A DNA stretch of 64,000 nucleotides from Vibrio nereis NBRC 15637 (GTDB lineage Bacteria; Pseudomonadota; Gammaproteobacteria; Enterobacterales; Vibrionaceae). Positions 29,264 through 41,426 of this stretch are shown piece after piece. Numbering within the stretch: the first letter of the stretch is position 1; each line of letters opens with the position of its first letter. The position numbers and the translations under genes are program-made. The DNA lies in NCBI RefSeq assembly GCF_001591105.1, contig NZ_BCUD01000003.1, forward strand, positions 124,001 to 188,000. Direction: 5' to 3'. The notes below the pieces were generated by a model. That model made no database searches, was not told the DNA's origin, and was given only the letters and a program-made list of their open reading frames with translations.

Positions 29264-30496
29264 ATGTTTGAACCGATGATGGAAATGTCTGACGACGCGG
29301 TAATCAAAGTCGTTGGTGTTGGTGGCGGCGGTGGTAACGCTGTTGAACACATGGTGCGTGAATCCATCGAAGGCGTGGAATTCATCAGCATCAACACGGA
29401 TGCGCAAGCGCTGCGTAAAACTAGCGTAAACAGCGTTATTCAGATTGGTGGTGACATCACAAAAGGCCTAGGTGCTGGTGCAAATCCTCAAGTAGGACGT
29501 GACGCTGCTCTCGAAAACCGCGATCAAATTAAAGATGAGCTAACTGGCGCCGATATGGTATTTATCGCAGCTGGTATGGGCGGTGGTACAGGTACAGGTG
29601 CGGCTCCTGTGATTGCAGAAGTGGCAAAAGAGCTAGGTATTCTAACCGTTGCTGTAGTAACTAAGCCATTTAGCTTCGAAGGTAAAAAGCGTTTAGCCTT
29701 TGCTGAGCAGGGTATTGAAGAGCTATCTAAGCAAGTTGACTCTTTAATTACGATTCCTAACGAGAAGTTGCTAAAAGTACTTGGTCGCGGCATCACTTTG
29801 TTAGAAGCTTTTGCAAGCGCGAATGATGTACTTAAGAATGCGGTACAAGGTATTGCTGAACTTATTACTCGCCCAGGCATGATCAACGTCGACTTTGCAG
29901 ACGTAAGAACTGTGATGTCTGAAATGGGTCACGCAATGATGGGTAGCGGTGTAGCAAAAGGCGAAGACCGCGCAGAAGAAGCAGCAGAAATGGCAATTTC
30001 TAGCCCACTTCTGGAAGATATCGATCTCGCTGGTGCTCGTGGTGTGCTTGTCAACATCACTGCTGGTTTAGATATGCGTTTGGATGAGTTTGAGACCGTA
30101 GGTAATACTGTTAAAGCATTTGCATCAGATAACGCAACTGTAGTTATCGGTACATCTCTAGACCCAGATATGGCTGACGAAATTCGTGTGACAGTTGTTG
30201 CAACGGGTATTGGTAACGAGAAAAAGCCTGACATTACTTTGGTAGCAGGTGGCAAAGCGAAAGTAGCGCCAGTTGCACAGCCTCAAACTCAACCACAGAC
30301 GGCGCCAGCACCTCAAGCGAGCGCGAGTAAAGTGGAAGAAAAACCGGCACCAAACTTGCAGGAAAAACCACAAGTAACGCAACAGCCTACGACTACACCG
30401 ACAAGCTCGGGTGCAAGTCAAAGTGCAGCACCTAAAGCGGATAAAGAAAGTGGTTATCTAGATATTCCTGCATTCTTACGTCGTCAGGCTGATTAA
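29264..30496 (+). CDS. ftsZ: Cell division protein FtsZ
   Basis: FtsZ is the tubulin-like GTPase whose filaments form the division ring. The 410-aa protein has [13 protein letters not shown] near residue 18, the tubulin signature [13 protein letters not shown] near 105, and [11 protein letters not shown] near 207. After the GTPase body (to about 316) comes a linker rich in Q, P, T and A (about 325-390), then the conserved tail [11 protein letters not shown] that binds FtsA and ZipA. It is slightly longer than the E. coli protein because of the linker. Confidence 0.98.
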   Translation: MFEPMMEMSDDAVIKVVGVGGGGGNAVEHMVRESIEGVEFISINTDAQALRKTSVNSVIQIGGDITKGLGAGANPQVGRDAALENRDQIKDELTGADMVFIAAGMGGGTGTGAAPVIAEVAKELGILTVAVVTKPFSFEGKKRLAFAEQGIEELSKQVDSLITIPNEKLLKVLGRGITLLEAFASANDVLKNAVQGIAELITRPGMINVDFADVRTVMSEMGHAMMGSGVAKGEDRAEEAAEMAISSPLLEDIDLAGARGVLVNITAGLDMRLDEFETVGNTVKAFASDNATVVIGTSLDPDMADEIRVTVVATGIGNEKKPDITLVAGGKAKVAPVAQPQTQPQTAPAPQASASKVEEKPAPNLQEKPQVTQQPTTTPTSSGASQSAAPKADKESGYLDIPAFLRRQAD

Positions 30497-30510
30497 GACA
30501 TTTATCGTAA

Positions 30511-30538
30511 TTTGACACTGTTCAAAATTATGGTAGGA
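30511..30538 (+). promoter_or_regulatory. Promoter of lpxC
   Basis: A consensus TTGACA (30511-30516) is followed after 16 bases by TAGGAT (30533-30538) in the 99-bp ftsZ-lpxC gap, giving a leader of about 50 bases. A separate lpxC promoter at this position is known in E. coli. Confidence 0.6.
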
Positions 30539-30595
30539 TACGCGGTCGGTATAGTATACTGGCCGTGATTTGTAGCATTTTATGAGGCTTAGCAG

Positions 30596-31513
30596 ATGAT
30601 CAGACAACGTACTCTGAAAGAAATCGTGACAACAATCGGTGTGGGTCTCCACTCTGGTCGTAAAGTCACACTTACTCTTCGCCCAGCTGCTGCAAATACT
30701 GGTATTGTTTACCGTCGTACCGATGTTAACCCACCAGTAGACTTTCCTGCAGATGCTTCTTCAGTCCGTGACACTATGCTGTGTACAGCATTAGTGAACG
30801 ACGAAGGTATTCGTATTTCAACGGTTGAACACCTAAACGCGGCACTAGCTGGTATGGGTATCGACAACATTATTGTTGAAGTTGATGCGCCAGAAATTCC
30901 TATTATGGACGGCAGTGCTAGCCCGTTTGTTTTCTTGCTACAACAAGCTGGTATCGAAGAGCAGAATGCACTTAAACGCTTTATCCGCATTAAAAAGCCA
31001 GTGCGTTTTGAAGATGGTGATAAGTGGGCTGAACTACTGCCATACAACGGTTTCCGTATGGATTTCGAGATAGAGTTTAACCACCCAGCAATTGAGTCTG
31101 ACGAGCAGCACCTCGTATTTGATTTTTCATCACAAGGTTTTGTGAAAGAAATCTCTCGTGCTCGTACCTTTGGCTTCATGCGTGATATTGAATACTTGCA
31201 ATCACAAAACCTAGTTTTAGGTGGCAGCTTCGATAATGCAATCGTGCTGGATGATTACCGTATCTTAAACGAAGAAGGTCTCCGCTTTGATAATGAGTTT
31301 GTAACTCACAAGGTACTCGATGCGATTGGCGATCTTTACATGTGTGGTCATCCAATTGTTGGTGAGTTCCGAGCATTCAAGTCAGGGCATGGCCTAAACA
31401 ACCAGCTTCTTCGCTCAGTATTAGCAGATCAAGAAGCGTGGGAATGGGTAACATTCGAAGAAGACGCAGCTTCACCAGTTGCATTCGCAGAGCCAAATAT
31501 GGTTATTGCCTAA
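30596..31513 (+). CDS. lpxC: UDP-3-O-acyl-N-acetylglucosamine deacetylase LpxC
   Basis: LpxC is the zinc deacetylase that commits precursors to lipid A synthesis. The 305-aa protein begins [20 protein letters not shown] and contains the zinc-ligand segments [17 protein letters not shown] (His near 79) and [15 protein letters not shown] (His and Asp near 238-242), plus [11 protein letters not shown] near 264. Length equals E. coli LpxC. A strong terminator follows. It closes the dcw-lpxC cluster. Confidence 0.97.
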   Translation: MIRQRTLKEIVTTIGVGLHSGRKVTLTLRPAAANTGIVYRRTDVNPPVDFPADASSVRDTMLCTALVNDEGIRISTVEHLNAALAGMGIDNIIVEVDAPEIPIMDGSASPFVFLLQQAGIEEQNALKRFIRIKKPVRFEDGDKWAELLPYNGFRMDFEIEFNHPAIESDEQHLVFDFSSQGFVKEISRARTFGFMRDIEYLQSQNLVLGGSFDNAIVLDDYRILNEEGLRFDNEFVTHKVLDAIGDLYMCGHPIVGEFRAFKSGHGLNNQLLRSVLADQEAWEWVTFEEDAASPVAFAEPNMVIA

Positions 31514-31526
31514 AATTGAATATGTG

Positions 31527-31555
31527 AAAAAGCCAGACGAAAGTCTGGCTTTTTT
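31527..31555 (+). terminator. Bidirectional terminator lpxC/dciA
   Basis: The stem AAAAAGCCAGAC / GTCTGGCTTTTT with a GAAA tetraloop and T run lies 13 bases after lpxC and 35 bases from the end of the convergent dciA gene. The A-rich left arm lets it act in both directions. Confidence 0.88.
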
Positions 31556-31590
31556 GTATCTATTTCAGCCGTAGTACCAATAGATAAATT

Positions 31591-32043
31591 CTACTTTTTG
31601 GACAACTTGGCAAGGCTTTCTAACCTTGCTTTGACTTTAGGTGACGCTCCGTCAGCAACCATTTGAAGATATTGCGCGGCATTTTCTGATATAGGCTCAC
31701 GAGCTTTACTTTCCTTTTCTTCCTTGAGAGCTTTAGTTTTGTAAAGTTCAGGGTTAATTTGCACGCTCACGGCCATAAGTCGAGCGAATCCTCTTGACCT
31801 TAGTTGATTGAGGATGGAAAGACGCTCATAGTCAATTTTCATTTTTATCCCAGCACTCGCGACTTCAATGATGAGTTGTCCATCGCGAATATTTGCCACA
31901 CGGCAATGATCTTCCGCCCCTCGTGGCAAGATCGTTTTGAGTTCTTTATTGATCATCATGATCTCTTGAGCATGCTTTTGTAATTGTGACAACCTTGAGT
32001 CAGCGATTATCTCGTCTCCGAGGGTAGGGCGGTGGTCTCTCAT
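31591..32043 (-). CDS. dciA: DciA-type replicative helicase loader (DUF721)
   Basis: DciA is the widespread bacterial loader/operator of the replicative helicase DnaB, found where DnaC/DnaI are absent, and studied in V. cholerae. From ATG 32043 the product is 150 aa: a DUF721 core (about 1-110, with ILPRGAEDHCRVANIRDGQL and ERLSILNQLRS) and a charged, probably disordered C-terminal tail rich in K and E. A TTG four codons upstream is an alternative start. It sits between lpxC and secA, where E. coli has secM, and in the opposite orientation. Confidence 0.85.
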   Translation of the reverse strand: MRDHRPTLGDEIIADSRLSQLQKHAQEIMMINKELKTILPRGAEDHCRVANIRDGQLIIEVASAGIKMKIDYERLSILNQLRSRGFARLMAVSVQINPELYKTKALKEEKESKAREPISENAAQYLQMVADGASPKVKARLESLAKLSKK

Positions 32044-32055
32044 GGCGATTCTCAA

Positions 32056-32362
32056 ATGGATTAGACTTCTCTATTTTAGACAATGGAATGAAACGAAGAT
32101 AGAGCGCGACGCGAATAAACTTACAGCACATTAGGCTTAAAAATAAAGAGTGCTTCAAACAAATGACCTTGTCATTGGTTGTTAGTGGTAAAATTTCATA
32201 AACTAGCCCCATCAAAATTGGTATAAGCCTTGAAATCTATAGTTATCATCACAATATCTGAGGAAAGTGATTTATCTCAGTATTCTTAGTTAAAAACTGT
32301 TAGAGACTGATGGCATTTAAAGTAGATCGGGCCCGATCTGAGTAAAGAGAGATTCATAGCAA
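32056..32362 (+). other. dciA-secA intergenic region and secA leader
   Basis: About 307 bp of AT-rich DNA holding the divergent control regions of dciA and secA. I find no SecM-like secretion-monitor reading frame here; the only upstream ATG with any length (about 32164) stops after about 13 codons. A perfect 16-bp palindrome, AGATCGGGCCCGATCT, lies at 32324-32339, 23 bases before the secA ATG. No confident sigma-70 promoter was identified. Confidence 0.5.
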
Positions 32363-35089
32363 ATGATAGCTAAGCTACTGACAAAAGTAATTGGCAGTCG
32401 CAATGACAGAACACTGCGCCGCCTAAGAAAAATTGTAAAAGAGATTAATAATTACGAACCCGCCTTCGAAGCACTCTCAGACGAAGAGTTAAAAGCGAAA
32501 ACCGTTGAATTCCGAGAACGCCTAGAACAAGGCGAGAGTCTTGATAAACTACTTCCAGAAGCTTTTGCTACGGTTCGTGAAGCATCGAAACGAGTTTACG
32601 GTATGCGTCACTTCGACGTTCAGCTTATTGGTGGTATGGTTCTAAACGCAGGTCAAATAGCAGAAATGCGTACGGGTGAAGGTAAAACCCTGACAGCGAC
32701 ACTGCCAGCATATTTAAATGCCCTGCCAGGAAAAGGCGTTCATATCGTAACGGTGAACGACTACTTGGCAAAACGTGATGCGGAAACTAACCGCCCACTA
32801 TTCGAATTCTTAGGGATGACCGTTGGTGTTAACGTACCAAACATGCCCCCACAAGAGAAAAAAGAAGCGTACCAAGCCGATATTCTATACGGAACAAACA
32901 ACGAGTTTGGTTTCGATTATCTGCGTGACAATATGGCGTTCCGTGCGGAAGACCGCGTACAGCGCGCACGCTTCTTTGCTGTAGTCGATGAAGTGGACTC
33001 AATTCTTATCGATGAGGCTCGTACGCCACTTATTATTTCTGGCCCAGCAGAAGATAGTTCAGACCTTTATACCCGCATCAACACTCTAATTCCTCATTTG
33101 AAGCAGCAAGATAAGGAAGATTCAGAAGAGTATCGCGGTGATGGCCACTACACCATTGATGAGAAGTCGAAACAAGTATACATGACGGAAACTGGTCAGG
33201 AATTTGTTGAAGAGTTAATGGTGAAAAATGGTTTGATGGAAGAAGGGGATACCCTTTACTCTCCAACGAACATAAGTCTCCTTCACCATGTCAATGCAGC
33301 ACTTCGAGCTCACGTCCTATTTGAGAAAAACGTTGATTACATTGTGACGGAAGACGGTGAAGTCGTCATCGTTGATGAGCACACTGGTCGTACTATGCCA
33401 GGTCGTCGTTGGTCTGAAGGTTTACACCAAGCTGTAGAAGCGAAAGAGGGTGTGAAGATTCAGAATGAAAACCAAACGTTGGCATCGATTACGTTCCAAA
33501 ACTACTTCCGTCTGTATGACAAACTGTCTGGTATGACGGGTACAGCGGATACCGAAGCGTTTGAATTCCAGTCTATTTATGGGTTAGAAACAGTTGTTGT
33601 TCCAACCAATAAACCGATGATTCGTGACGATATGCCTGATGTTGTTTATCGTACTGAAGTTGAAAAATTCAATGCAATTATCGAAGACATCAAAGAGCGC
33701 GTGGCCAAAGGTCAGCCGACGTTGGTTGGTACGGTATCTATCGAGAAGTCAGAGTTGCTTTCGAATGCGCTTAAACAAGCGAAGATCAAGCACAACGTAT
33801 TGAATGCCAAATTCCACGAAAAAGAAGCAGAAATTGTCGCTGAAGCGGGTATGCCGGGGGCGGTAACTATTGCAACTAACATGGCTGGTCGTGGTACCGA
33901 TATCGTGTTAGGTGGTAGTTGGCAGTCTAAAGTTGAAGCGCTGGAAAACCCAACCCAAGAGCAAATTGATAAAATTAAAGCGGAGTGGAAAGTTGTCCAC
34001 GATGCAGTACTTGAAGCGGGCGGTCTACACATTATCGGTACTGAGCGCCACGAGTCTCGTCGTATCGATAACCAGTTACGTGGCCGTTCTGGTCGTCAGG
34101 GTGATGCGGGTTCATCTCGTTTCTACCTCTCGATGGAAGATTCTCTATTACGCATCTTTACTTCCGACCGCATGGCCAGCCTTATCCAGAGTGGTATGGA
34201 AGAAGGTGAAGCGATCGAATCGAAGATGTTGTCTCGCTCAATTGAGAAAGCGCAACGCAAAGTGGAAGGCCGTAACTTTGATATTCGTAAGCAGCTACTT
34301 GAGTACGATGATGTTGCTAACGATCAGCGTAAAGTGGTCTACGAATTGCGTGACGAGTTAATGGTTGTTGACGATATCAGCGAGATGATCGAGCAAAACC
34401 GCGATGACGTATTAAATGCTGTGATCGATGAGTACATTCCACCACAATCTCTCGAAGATATGTGGGATATTGAAGGCCTTGAAGATCGCCTGAAGAAAGA
34501 CTTCGATCTTGAAGCTCCTGTGAAGCAGTGGCTTGAAGAGGATGATAAGCTGTATGAAGAAGCCCTGCGCGAGAAGATTGTGGCTACATCGGTTGCTGTT
34601 TATAAAGAGAAAGAAACCGTTGTTGGTGAGCAAGTGCTTCGAAACTTTGAAAAGTCAGTAATGCTTCAAACCTTAGACACTCTTTGGAAAGAGCATTTAG
34701 CAGCAATGGATCACCTGCGTCAGGGCATTCATTTACGCGGCTATGCGCAAAAGAACCCGAAACAAGAGTACAAGCGTGAATCGTTTGAGCTGTTTGAAGG
34801 TTTACTTGAAGCATTGAAATCTGATGTGATTACCATTCTTTCTAAAGTACGCGTTCAGCAGCAAGAAGAAGTGGAAAAAATGGAAGCGCAGCGTGTTGCA
34901 CAGGCAGAAGAAGCGGCACGCAGAGCACAAGCTCAACATGCTTCAGCAGAAACGCCACTTTCTGAAGGTGACGAGGCTGCAACCTCTCATCAGCCAGAGG
35001 TTCGTGACGAGCGTAAAGTGGGTCGAAATGAGCCTTGTCCGTGTGGTAGCGGTAAAAAGTATAAGCAGTGTCACGGCAAAATTGCCTAA
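32363..35089 (+). CDS. secA: Preprotein translocase ATPase SecA
   Basis: SecA is the motor that drives unfolded proteins through SecYEG. The 908-aa protein has Walker [12 protein letters not shown] (about 102-112), the DEAD-like [15 protein letters not shown] (about 207-221), the second nucleotide fold with [15 protein letters not shown] (about 505-519) and the arginine-finger region [11 protein letters not shown]. It ends in the zinc-binding SecB/lipid-interacting motif [14 protein letters not shown]. Length is that of a complete SecA. Absence of SecM means its expression is tuned differently from E. coli. Confidence 0.98.
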   Translation: MIAKLLTKVIGSRNDRTLRRLRKIVKEINNYEPAFEALSDEELKAKTVEFRERLEQGESLDKLLPEAFATVREASKRVYGMRHFDVQLIGGMVLNAGQIAEMRTGEGKTLTATLPAYLNALPGKGVHIVTVNDYLAKRDAETNRPLFEFLGMTVGVNVPNMPPQEKKEAYQADILYGTNNEFGFDYLRDNMAFRAEDRVQRARFFAVVDEVDSILIDEARTPLIISGPAEDSSDLYTRINTLIPHLKQQDKEDSEEYRGDGHYTIDEKSKQVYMTETGQEFVEELMVKNGLMEEGDTLYSPTNISLLHHVNAALRAHVLFEKNVDYIVTEDGEVVIVDEHTGRTMPGRRWSEGLHQAVEAKEGVKIQNENQTLASITFQNYFRLYDKLSGMTGTADTEAFEFQSIYGLETVVVPTNKPMIRDDMPDVVYRTEVEKFNAIIEDIKERVAKGQPTLVGTVSIEKSELLSNALKQAKIKHNVLNAKFHEKEAEIVAEAGMPGAVTIATNMAGRGTDIVLGGSWQSKVEALENPTQEQIDKIKAEWKVVHDAVLEAGGLHIIGTERHESRRIDNQLRGRSGRQGDAGSSRFYLSMEDSLLRIFTSDRMASLIQSGMEEGEAIESKMLSRSIEKAQRKVEGRNFDIRKQLLEYDDVANDQRKVVYELRDELMVVDDISEMIEQNRDDVLNAVIDEYIPPQSLEDMWDIEGLEDRLKKDFDLEAPVKQWLEEDDKLYEEALREKIVATSVAVYKEKETVVGEQVLRNFEKSVMLQTLDTLWKEHLAAMDHLRQGIHLRGYAQKNPKQEYKRESFELFEGLLEALKSDVITILSKVRVQQQEEVEKMEAQRVAQAEEAARRAQAQHASAETPLSEGDEAATSHQPEVRDERKVGRNEPCPCGSGKKYKQCHGKIA

Positions 35090-35123
35090 GATTCAAAAGA
35101 AACTTAAATTAGTATGAAAAATT

Positions 35124-35151
35124 AAAGAGTCGCTTCGGCGGCTCTTTTTTT
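35124..35151 (+). terminator. Terminator between secA and mutT
   Basis: AAAGAGTCGC and GCGGCTCTTT pair around a TTCG tetraloop, followed by a run of T. It separates secA from mutT, although readthrough to mutT is possible because only 27 bases follow. Confidence 0.8.
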
Positions 35152-35177
35152 AAGCCGAAATTGATTAAGGAAGTAAG

Positions 35178-35576
35178 ATGAAACGTATACATATTGTAGC
35201 GGCGATTATTTTTAACCAAGACAAGTCGGAAATTTTCATCACCAAACGACCGGATGATAAACATAAAGGTGGCTTCTGGGAATTTCCGGGCGGAAAAGTT
35301 GAGTCTGGCGAAACCACAGAGCAAGCTATGATTCGTGAGCTCGAAGAAGAGATAGGAATCACAGCCACAGACCAACACTTGTTTGAACATCTAGAATATG
35401 ATTATCCAGACAAGTCTCTCAAGTTCGATTTTATCTGCGTAACAAAGTTTGAAAATGAACCTTTCGGCAAAGAAGGCCAGCAAGGCAAATGGGTTCCAAT
35501 TGACAACCTTTCGGAGTACGCGTTCCCTGAAGCTAACGTCCCTATTCTAGAAAGAGTCATGAAAGAGTTTTCTTGA
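35178..35576 (+). CDS. mutT: 8-oxo-dGTP diphosphatase MutT
   Basis: MutT hydrolyses 8-oxo-dGTP, preventing A:T to C:G transversions. The 132-aa protein has the complete Nudix box G-x5-E-x7-REUxEExGU spanning residues 38-60 (from GGKVESGE to RELEEEIG) and the MutT-type N-terminus KRIHIVAAIIF. Length and position after secA match E. coli. AAGGAAG precedes the ATG as a good ribosome-binding site. Confidence 0.94.
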   Translation: MKRIHIVAAIIFNQDKSEIFITKRPDDKHKGGFWEFPGGKVESGETTEQAMIRELEEEIGITATDQHLFEHLEYDYPDKSLKFDFICVTKFENEPFGKEGQQGKWVPIDNLSEYAFPEANVPILERVMKEFS

Positions 35577-35605
35577 GGCTAGCCACAACGGTATATTGCT
35601 GTTAG

Positions 35606-36475
<870 letters not shown>

Positions 36476-36488
36476 ATACATAATTATG

Positions 36489-36514
36489 CGCTGGGATTTC
36501 CCGGCGTTTTTTTT
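36489..36514 (+). terminator. Terminator after dapB
   Basis: CGCTGGG and CCCGGCG pair around ATTT, followed by eight T bases, 13 bases after the dapB stop. Confidence 0.85.
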
Positions 36515-36681
36515 ATTCTGACACCAGAGCTATAACCTTCCATTCGCACTTTATTATTTTAGCATCGGAAACTCATTATTTTTGGTGTTGTTTTTATTGG
36601 TTAGTGGTTGTTTTTTGTCTTAATGGCTCAAAAGTAAGTGTAAACTTTTTTGGTTTATCGTTTGCTTGTGTCTTGGATGTT

Positions 36682-36705
36682 TTTGTGTGATTTGTGTCAC
36701 TTGTT
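36682..36705. promoter_or_regulatory. CRP-type binding site
   Basis: TGTGA-TTTGTG-TCACT matches the CRP consensus TGTGA-N6-TCACA in nine of ten positions. Its centre (about 36693.5) is some 175 bases upstream of the predicted carA start, too far for direct activation. Confidence 0.4.
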
Positions 36706-36833
36706 TTTGTTTGTTGTTTCATTGTTTTTTCATTAATCGTGAGTGTCGGCCATAGTAAACTTGTGTTTTTAGTCATCTAGAGGTGTTTTTATAGTTAATG
36801 GCTTTAAATGACTGATTTATTTTTACGGTTCTG

Positions 36834-36862
36834 TTGACACAGGTCACAGCCATCTTTAGAAT
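36834..36862 (+). promoter_or_regulatory. Promoter (P1-like) of carAB
   Basis: A consensus TTGACA (36834-36839) is separated by 17 bases from TAGAAT (36857-36862). This is the best sigma-70 promoter in the gap and corresponds in place to the pyrimidine-controlled upstream promoter of E. coli carAB. A weaker second promoter, TTGTCG-17-TATTTA, may lie at 36872-36900. Confidence 0.75.
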
Positions 36863-36919
36863 ACCGCCAATTTGTCGAAAATGCCTATTTCGCTTATTTA
36901 TAGCGCTAAGGAAGGCAAA

Positions 36920-36958
36920 TTTGCAGTTTAATTTATTATTTTTGCATCTTTATTCTGG
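36920..36958. promoter_or_regulatory. Tandem ArgR boxes before carA
   Basis: Two half-conserved ARG boxes, cores TGCAGTTTAATTTA (36922) and TGCATCTTTATTCT (36943), start exactly 21 bases apart. That equals two 18-bp boxes with the 3-bp spacer characteristic of ArgR hexamer operators. They lie between the promoter and the carA start, so arginine-dependent repression is expected. Confidence 0.65.
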
Positions 36959-36966
36959 AGGTTGTC

Positions 36967-38106
36967 TTGAGTAAATCAGCACTGTTAGTCCTAGAAGATG
37001 GGACAGTGTTCCACGGTGTTTCCATTGGAGCAGATGGCACATCCGTTGGTGAAGTCGTTTTTAATACCTCGATGACGGGGTACCAAGAAATCCTCACTGA
37101 TCCTTCCTATTCCCAACAGATTGTCACTCTTACTTATCCCCACATTGGTAATACCGGAACCAATTCCGAAGACGAAGAATCCTCTTCCATTCATGCACAA
37201 GGCCTTGTGATCCGCGATCTTCCTCTTATCGCTTCTAACTTCCGTAACGAACAATCCCTCTCTGATTATCTTAAGTCTCAAAACATTGTCGGCATCGCTG
37301 ATATCGATACTCGTAAGCTCACTCGAATCCTTCGTGAAAAGGGTGCGCAAAACGGTTGTATCGTGGCAGGTGATAACCTTGACGAAGCTTTGGCACTAGC
37401 GAAAGCAAAAGATTTTCCAGGCTTGAAAGGAATGGACCTTGCGAAAGAAGTTACAACAAAAGAAGCGTATCAATGGAAACAAGGTTCGTGGACGCTTGAA
37501 GGTGGACTTCCAGAGGCGAAAGACGACAGCGAGCTGCCGTACCACGTTGTTGCATACGACTTCGGTGCGAAACGCAACATCTTACGAATGTTGGTTGACC
37601 GCGGCTGCCGCCTGACTGTTGTACCTGCTGAAACGTCAGCAGAAGAAGTACTGGCCCTGAACCCAGATGGCGTTTTCTTATCAAACGGCCCTGGTGACCC
37701 GGAACCATGTACTTATGCAATTGAAGCGACCAAAGTGTTCCTAGAAAAAGGTCTACCTATCTTTGGTATCTGTCTAGGTCACCAAATCCTAGCGTTAGCA
37801 TCTGGCGCACAAACAGTGAAGATGAAGTTTGGTCATCACGGCGCAAACCATCCGGTTAAAGACTTAGACCGCGATGTTGTGATGATTACCTCTCAGAACC
37901 ACGGTTTTGCAGCGGATGAGGAAACGTTACCAGAGAACTTACGTGCCACTCACGTATCGCTATTTGATGGTTCTTTGCAAGGAATTCACCGCACAGATAA
38001 GCCAGCATTTAGCTTCCAAGGTCACCCTGAAGCGAGCCCAGGTCCACACGACGCGGCACCGCTATTTGACCACTTTATCGAACTAATCAAAAAACACAGC
38101 GCTTAA
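36967..38106 (+). CDS. carA: Carbamoyl-phosphate synthase small subunit
   Basis: CarA is the glutaminase subunit that supplies ammonia to CarB for carbamoyl phosphate, used for both arginine and pyrimidines. The 379-aa protein has a class I amidotransferase domain with nucleophile Cys in FGICLGHQ (about 262-269) and His/Glu in GHPEASPGP (about 350-358). Translation starts at TTG 36967 ([12 protein letters not shown] follows) after a TGGAGG ribosome-binding site; E. coli carA also uses TTG. carB follows after 16 bases. Confidence 0.97.
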   Translation: MSKSALLVLEDGTVFHGVSIGADGTSVGEVVFNTSMTGYQEILTDPSYSQQIVTLTYPHIGNTGTNSEDEESSSIHAQGLVIRDLPLIASNFRNEQSLSDYLKSQNIVGIADIDTRKLTRILREKGAQNGCIVAGDNLDEALALAKAKDFPGLKGMDLAKEVTTKEAYQWKQGSWTLEGGLPEAKDDSELPYHVVAYDFGAKRNILRMLVDRGCRLTVVPAETSAEEVLALNPDGVFLSNGPGDPEPCTYAIEATKVFLEKGLPIFGICLGHQILALASGAQTVKMKFGHHGANHPVKDLDRDVVMITSQNHGFAADEETLPENLRATHVSLFDGSLQGIHRTDKPAFSFQGHPEASPGPHDAAPLFDHFIELIKKHSA

Positions 38107-38122
38107 TTCGGAGTAGTAGATA

Positions 38123-41100
38123 ATGCCAAAACGTACTGACATTCAAAGTATTCTAATTCTTGGTGCTGGTCCGATTGTTATCGGTCAGGCATGTGAGTTT
38201 GACTACTCTGGCGCACAAGCGTGTAAAGCTCTTCGCGAAGAAGGCTACCGAGTTATCCTGGTTAACTCTAACCCAGCAACGATTATGACTGACCCAGAAA
38301 TGGCAGATGCGACTTACATCGAGCCGATTCAGTGGGAAGTTGTACGCAAGATCATCGAAAAAGAACGTCCTGACGCAGTTCTGCCAACCATGGGTGGTCA
38401 GACGGCACTTAACTGTGCGCTAGATCTAGAGAAACACGGCGTTCTTGAAGAGTTCGGCGTAGAAATGATTGGTGCAACGGCTGACGCGATTGATAAAGCG
38501 GAAGACCGTTCTCGCTTTGATAAAGCGATGAAGTCTATCGGCCTTGAGTGTCCTCGCGCAGACACAGCGAAGAGCATGGAAGAAGCTTACCAAGTTTTAG
38601 ACATGGTTGGCTTCCCTTGTATCATCCGTCCATCTTTCACCATGGGTGGTACGGGTGGCGGTATCGCGTACAACAAAGAAGAGTTCGAAGAAATCTGTCG
38701 TCGTGGTCTGGATCTTTCTCCGACCAACGAACTGCTTATCGATGAATCTTTGATCGGTTGGAAAGAGTACGAAATGGAAGTGGTTCGCGACAAAGCGGAC
38801 AACTGTATCATCGTATGTTCAATTGAGAACTTCGACCCAATGGGCATCCACACTGGTGACTCAATCACAGTAGCACCAGCGCAAACACTGACTGACAAAG
38901 AATACCAGCTAATGCGTAACGCATCGCTAGCGGTTCTGCGTGAAATCGGTGTTGAGACAGGTGGTTCAAACGTACAGTTTGGTATCAACCCGAAAGATGG
39001 CCGTATGGTTATCATCGAGATGAACCCACGTGTATCTCGTTCTTCTGCTCTAGCGTCAAAAGCAACAGGTTTCCCAATCGCTAAGATTGCAGCGAAACTG
39101 GCGGTTGGCTTTACTCTAGACGAGCTACAAAATGACATCACTGGTGGTGCAACGCCAGCGTCATTCGAACCAACAATCGACTACGTAGTAACTAAGATTC
39201 CTCGCTTTAACTTCGAGAAATTTGCGGGCGCAAACGACCGTCTGACAACACAGATGAAGTCAGTTGGTGAGGTTATGGCAATTGGTCGTAACCAACAAGA
39301 ATCTCTTCACAAAGCACTGCGTGGTCTAGAAGTTGGCGCAAATGGCTTTGACGAAATGGTTGACCTAGAAGCACCTGATGCTCTAACAACGATTCGCCAC
39401 GAGCTAAAAGAAGCGGGTGCCGAGCGTATTTGGTACATCGCAGATGCATTCCGTGCAGGCATGTCAGTAGACGGTGTGTTTAACCTAACGCAAATCGACC
39501 GTTGGTTCCTAGTTCAAATCGAAGAGATTGTGAAACTAGAAGCGGAGATTAAAGCGGGTGGTTACGCAGGTCTGACGAAAGATGTGCTTCGCCAGATGAA
39601 GCGCAAAGGTTTCTCTGATGCTCGTCTATCTAAGCTACTGGGTGTTGCGGAAAGCGAGATTCGTCGTGCGCGTGAGCAATTCGATATTCACCCGGTGTAC
39701 AAGCGAGTGGATACCTGTGCGGCAGAGTTCTCATCTGATACCGCTTATATGTACTCATCTTACGATGATGAATGTGAAGCGCAGCCGACCGATAAAGACA
39801 AGATCATGGTTCTGGGCGGTGGTCCTAACCGTATCGGTCAAGGTATTGAGTTCGACTACTGTTGTGTTCATGCATCACTAGCACTGCGCGAAGATGGTTA
39901 CGAAACCATCATGGTCAACTGTAACCCAGAAACGGTTTCAACCGACTACGATACGTCTGACCGTCTGTACTTTGAACCAGTGACACTTGAAGATGTATTG
40001 GCTATCGCGCGCGTTGAAAAACCAAAAGGTGTGATTGTTCAGTACGGTGGTCAAACACCATTGAAACTGGCTCGCGCACTTGAAGCCGCTGGTGTACCAA
40101 TCATTGGTACTAGCCCAGATGCGATTGACCGCGCGGAAGACCGCGAACGTTTCCAAGCGGCAGTAGAGCGTCTTGACCTACTACAGCCAGAAAACGCAAC
40201 TGTAACGACAATGGAACAAGCGGTTGAGAAATCGAAAGAAATTGGTTTCCCATTGGTGGTTCGCCCGTCTTATGTACTTGGTGGTCGTGCGATGGAAATT
40301 GTTTACGATGAGCAAGACCTGCGTCGCTACTTCAATGAAGCCGTCAGCGTGTCAAACGAATCACCAGTCCTGCTGGATCGCTTCCTAGATGACGCAACTG
40401 AAGTCGATATCGACGCTATCTGTGACGGTGAGCGTGTGGTTATCGGCGGTATCATGGAGCACATCGAACAAGCGGGCGTTCACTCTGGTGACTCAGCATG
40501 TTCACTTCCTGCTTACACGCTAAGCCAGGAAATCCAAGACAAGATGCGTGAGCAAGTTGAGAAGCTGGCGTTCGAATTGGGTGTTCGCGGTCTGATGAAT
40601 ACGCAGTTTGCTGTGAAAGGCGACGACGTTTACCTAATCGAAGTAAACCCTCGTGCTGCCCGTACGGTTCCGTTTGTCTCGAAAGCGACAGGCGCACCAC
40701 TGGCGAAAATTGCTGCGCGTGTAATGGCAGGCCAATCTCTAGAGTCACAAGGCTTTACCAAAGAGATTATTCCACCTTACTACTCAGTGAAAGAAGTGGT
40801 ACTGCCGTTCAACAAGTTCCCAGGTGTTGACCCGCTATTAGGTCCAGAAATGCGCTCAACAGGTGAAGTGATGGGTGTCGGTGCAACATTCGCTGAAGCT
40901 TATGCGAAAGCGGAACTAGGCTGTGGCAAGGTTTACCCTGAAGGTGGTCGTGCACTACTGTCTGTTCGTGAAGGCGATAAACAGCGCGTAGTTGACCTAG
41001 CGTCTAAGCTAACAAAGCTTGGTTACCAGCTAGATGCAACACACGGCACGGCGGTTATCCTGGGTGAAGCGGGCATTAACCCTCGTCTAGTCAACAAGGT

Positions 41101-41353
41101 ACATGAAGGTCGTCCTCATATCCTTGACCGCATCAAGAACAATGAGTACACCTACATTGTCAACACGGCTGCTGGTCGTCAAGCAATCGAAGACTCAAAA
41201 GTTCTTCGTCGCGGTGCGCTAGCAGAGAAAGTGAACTACACAACGACACTTAACGCTGCGTTTGCGACATGTATGGCGCATACGGCTGACGCTTGTGCAT
41301 CAGTAACTTCTGTTCAAGAGCTACACGCTAAAATTGCAGATAAAGAAGCGTAA
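38123..41353 (+). CDS. carB: Carbamoyl-phosphate synthase large subunit
   Basis: CarB makes carbamoyl phosphate from bicarbonate, two ATP and ammonia channelled from CarA. The 1076-aa protein is an internal duplication: each half has an ILGxGPxxIGQG/A-type start (residues about 11 and 560), an ATP-grasp domain, and the motifs [14 protein letters not shown] in the first half and [14 protein letters not shown] in the second. The last 140 residues form the regulatory MGS-like domain. Length is full. A terminator follows at 41400. Confidence 0.98.
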   Translation: MPKRTDIQSILILGAGPIVIGQACEFDYSGAQACKALREEGYRVILVNSNPATIMTDPEMADATYIEPIQWEVVRKIIEKERPDAVLPTMGGQTALNCALDLEKHGVLEEFGVEMIGATADAIDKAEDRSRFDKAMKSIGLECPRADTAKSMEEAYQVLDMVGFPCIIRPSFTMGGTGGGIAYNKEEFEEICRRGLDLSPTNELLIDESLIGWKEYEMEVVRDKADNCIIVCSIENFDPMGIHTGDSITVAPAQTLTDKEYQLMRNASLAVLREIGVETGGSNVQFGINPKDGRMVIIEMNPRVSRSSALASKATGFPIAKIAAKLAVGFTLDELQNDITGGATPASFEPTIDYVVTKIPRFNFEKFAGANDRLTTQMKSVGEVMAIGRNQQESLHKALRGLEVGANGFDEMVDLEAPDALTTIRHELKEAGAERIWYIADAFRAGMSVDGVFNLTQIDRWFLVQIEEIVKLEAEIKAGGYAGLTKDVLRQMKRKGFSDARLSKLLGVAESEIRRAREQFDIHPVYKRVDTCAAEFSSDTAYMYSSYDDECEAQPTDKDKIMVLGGGPNRIGQGIEFDYCCVHASLALREDGYETIMVNCNPETVSTDYDTSDRLYFEPVTLEDVLAIARVEKPKGVIVQYGGQTPLKLARALEAAGVPIIGTSPDAIDRAEDRERFQAAVERLDLLQPENATVTTMEQAVEKSKEIGFPLVVRPSYVLGGRAMEIVYDEQDLRRYFNEAVSVSNESPVLLDRFLDDATEVDIDAICDGERVVIGGIMEHIEQAGVHSGDSACSLPAYTLSQEIQDKMREQVEKLAFELGVRGLMNTQFAVKGDDVYLIEVNPRAARTVPFVSKATGAPLAKIAARVMAGQSLESQGFTKEIIPPYYSVKEVVLPFNKFPGVDPLLGPEMRSTGEVMGVGATFAEAYAKAELGCGKVYPEGGRALLSVREGDKQRVVDLASKLTKLGYQLDATHGTAVILGEAGINPRLVNKVHEGRPHILDRIKNNEYTYIVNTAAGRQAIEDSKVLRRGALAEKVNYTTTLNAAFATCMAHTADACASVTSVQELHAKIADKEA

Positions 41354-41399
41354 TTAATAAAAATCAGTAAGCTCATAAGAGTTTACAGACAACCTCATT

Positions 41400-41426
41400 G
41401 CCCGCTCAGTAGAGCGGGCTTTTTTT
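41400..41426 (+). terminator. Terminator of carAB
   Basis: The perfect 8-bp stem GCCCGCTC / GAGCGGGC with an AGTA loop is followed by seven T bases. Confidence 0.88.

Larger units (their letters stand above)
36515..36966 (+). other. Long AT-rich control region upstream of carAB
   Basis: About 450 bp without a credible gene. The proximal part holds the carA promoter and two ArgR boxes. The distal part is T-rich on the plus strand and contains one CRP-type palindrome (36686-36701). A 60-codon minus-strand frame here is threonine/lysine low-complexity with no ribosome-binding site and is not called. Confidence 0.6.

Noticed and set aside
29524..29886. Long minus-strand frames inside ftsZ, lpxC, carB and secA
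   Set aside because: They are antisense to strongly conserved genes and reflect codon bias of the sense strand.
32056..32362. SecM- or VemP-like arrest peptide before secA
   Set aside because: No reading frame longer than about 13 codons with a start and ribosome-binding site exists on the plus strand here.
36594..36776. 60-codon minus-strand frame upstream of carA
   Set aside because: Threonine/lysine low-complexity product of T-rich DNA, no ribosome-binding site, overlaps the CRP-type site.
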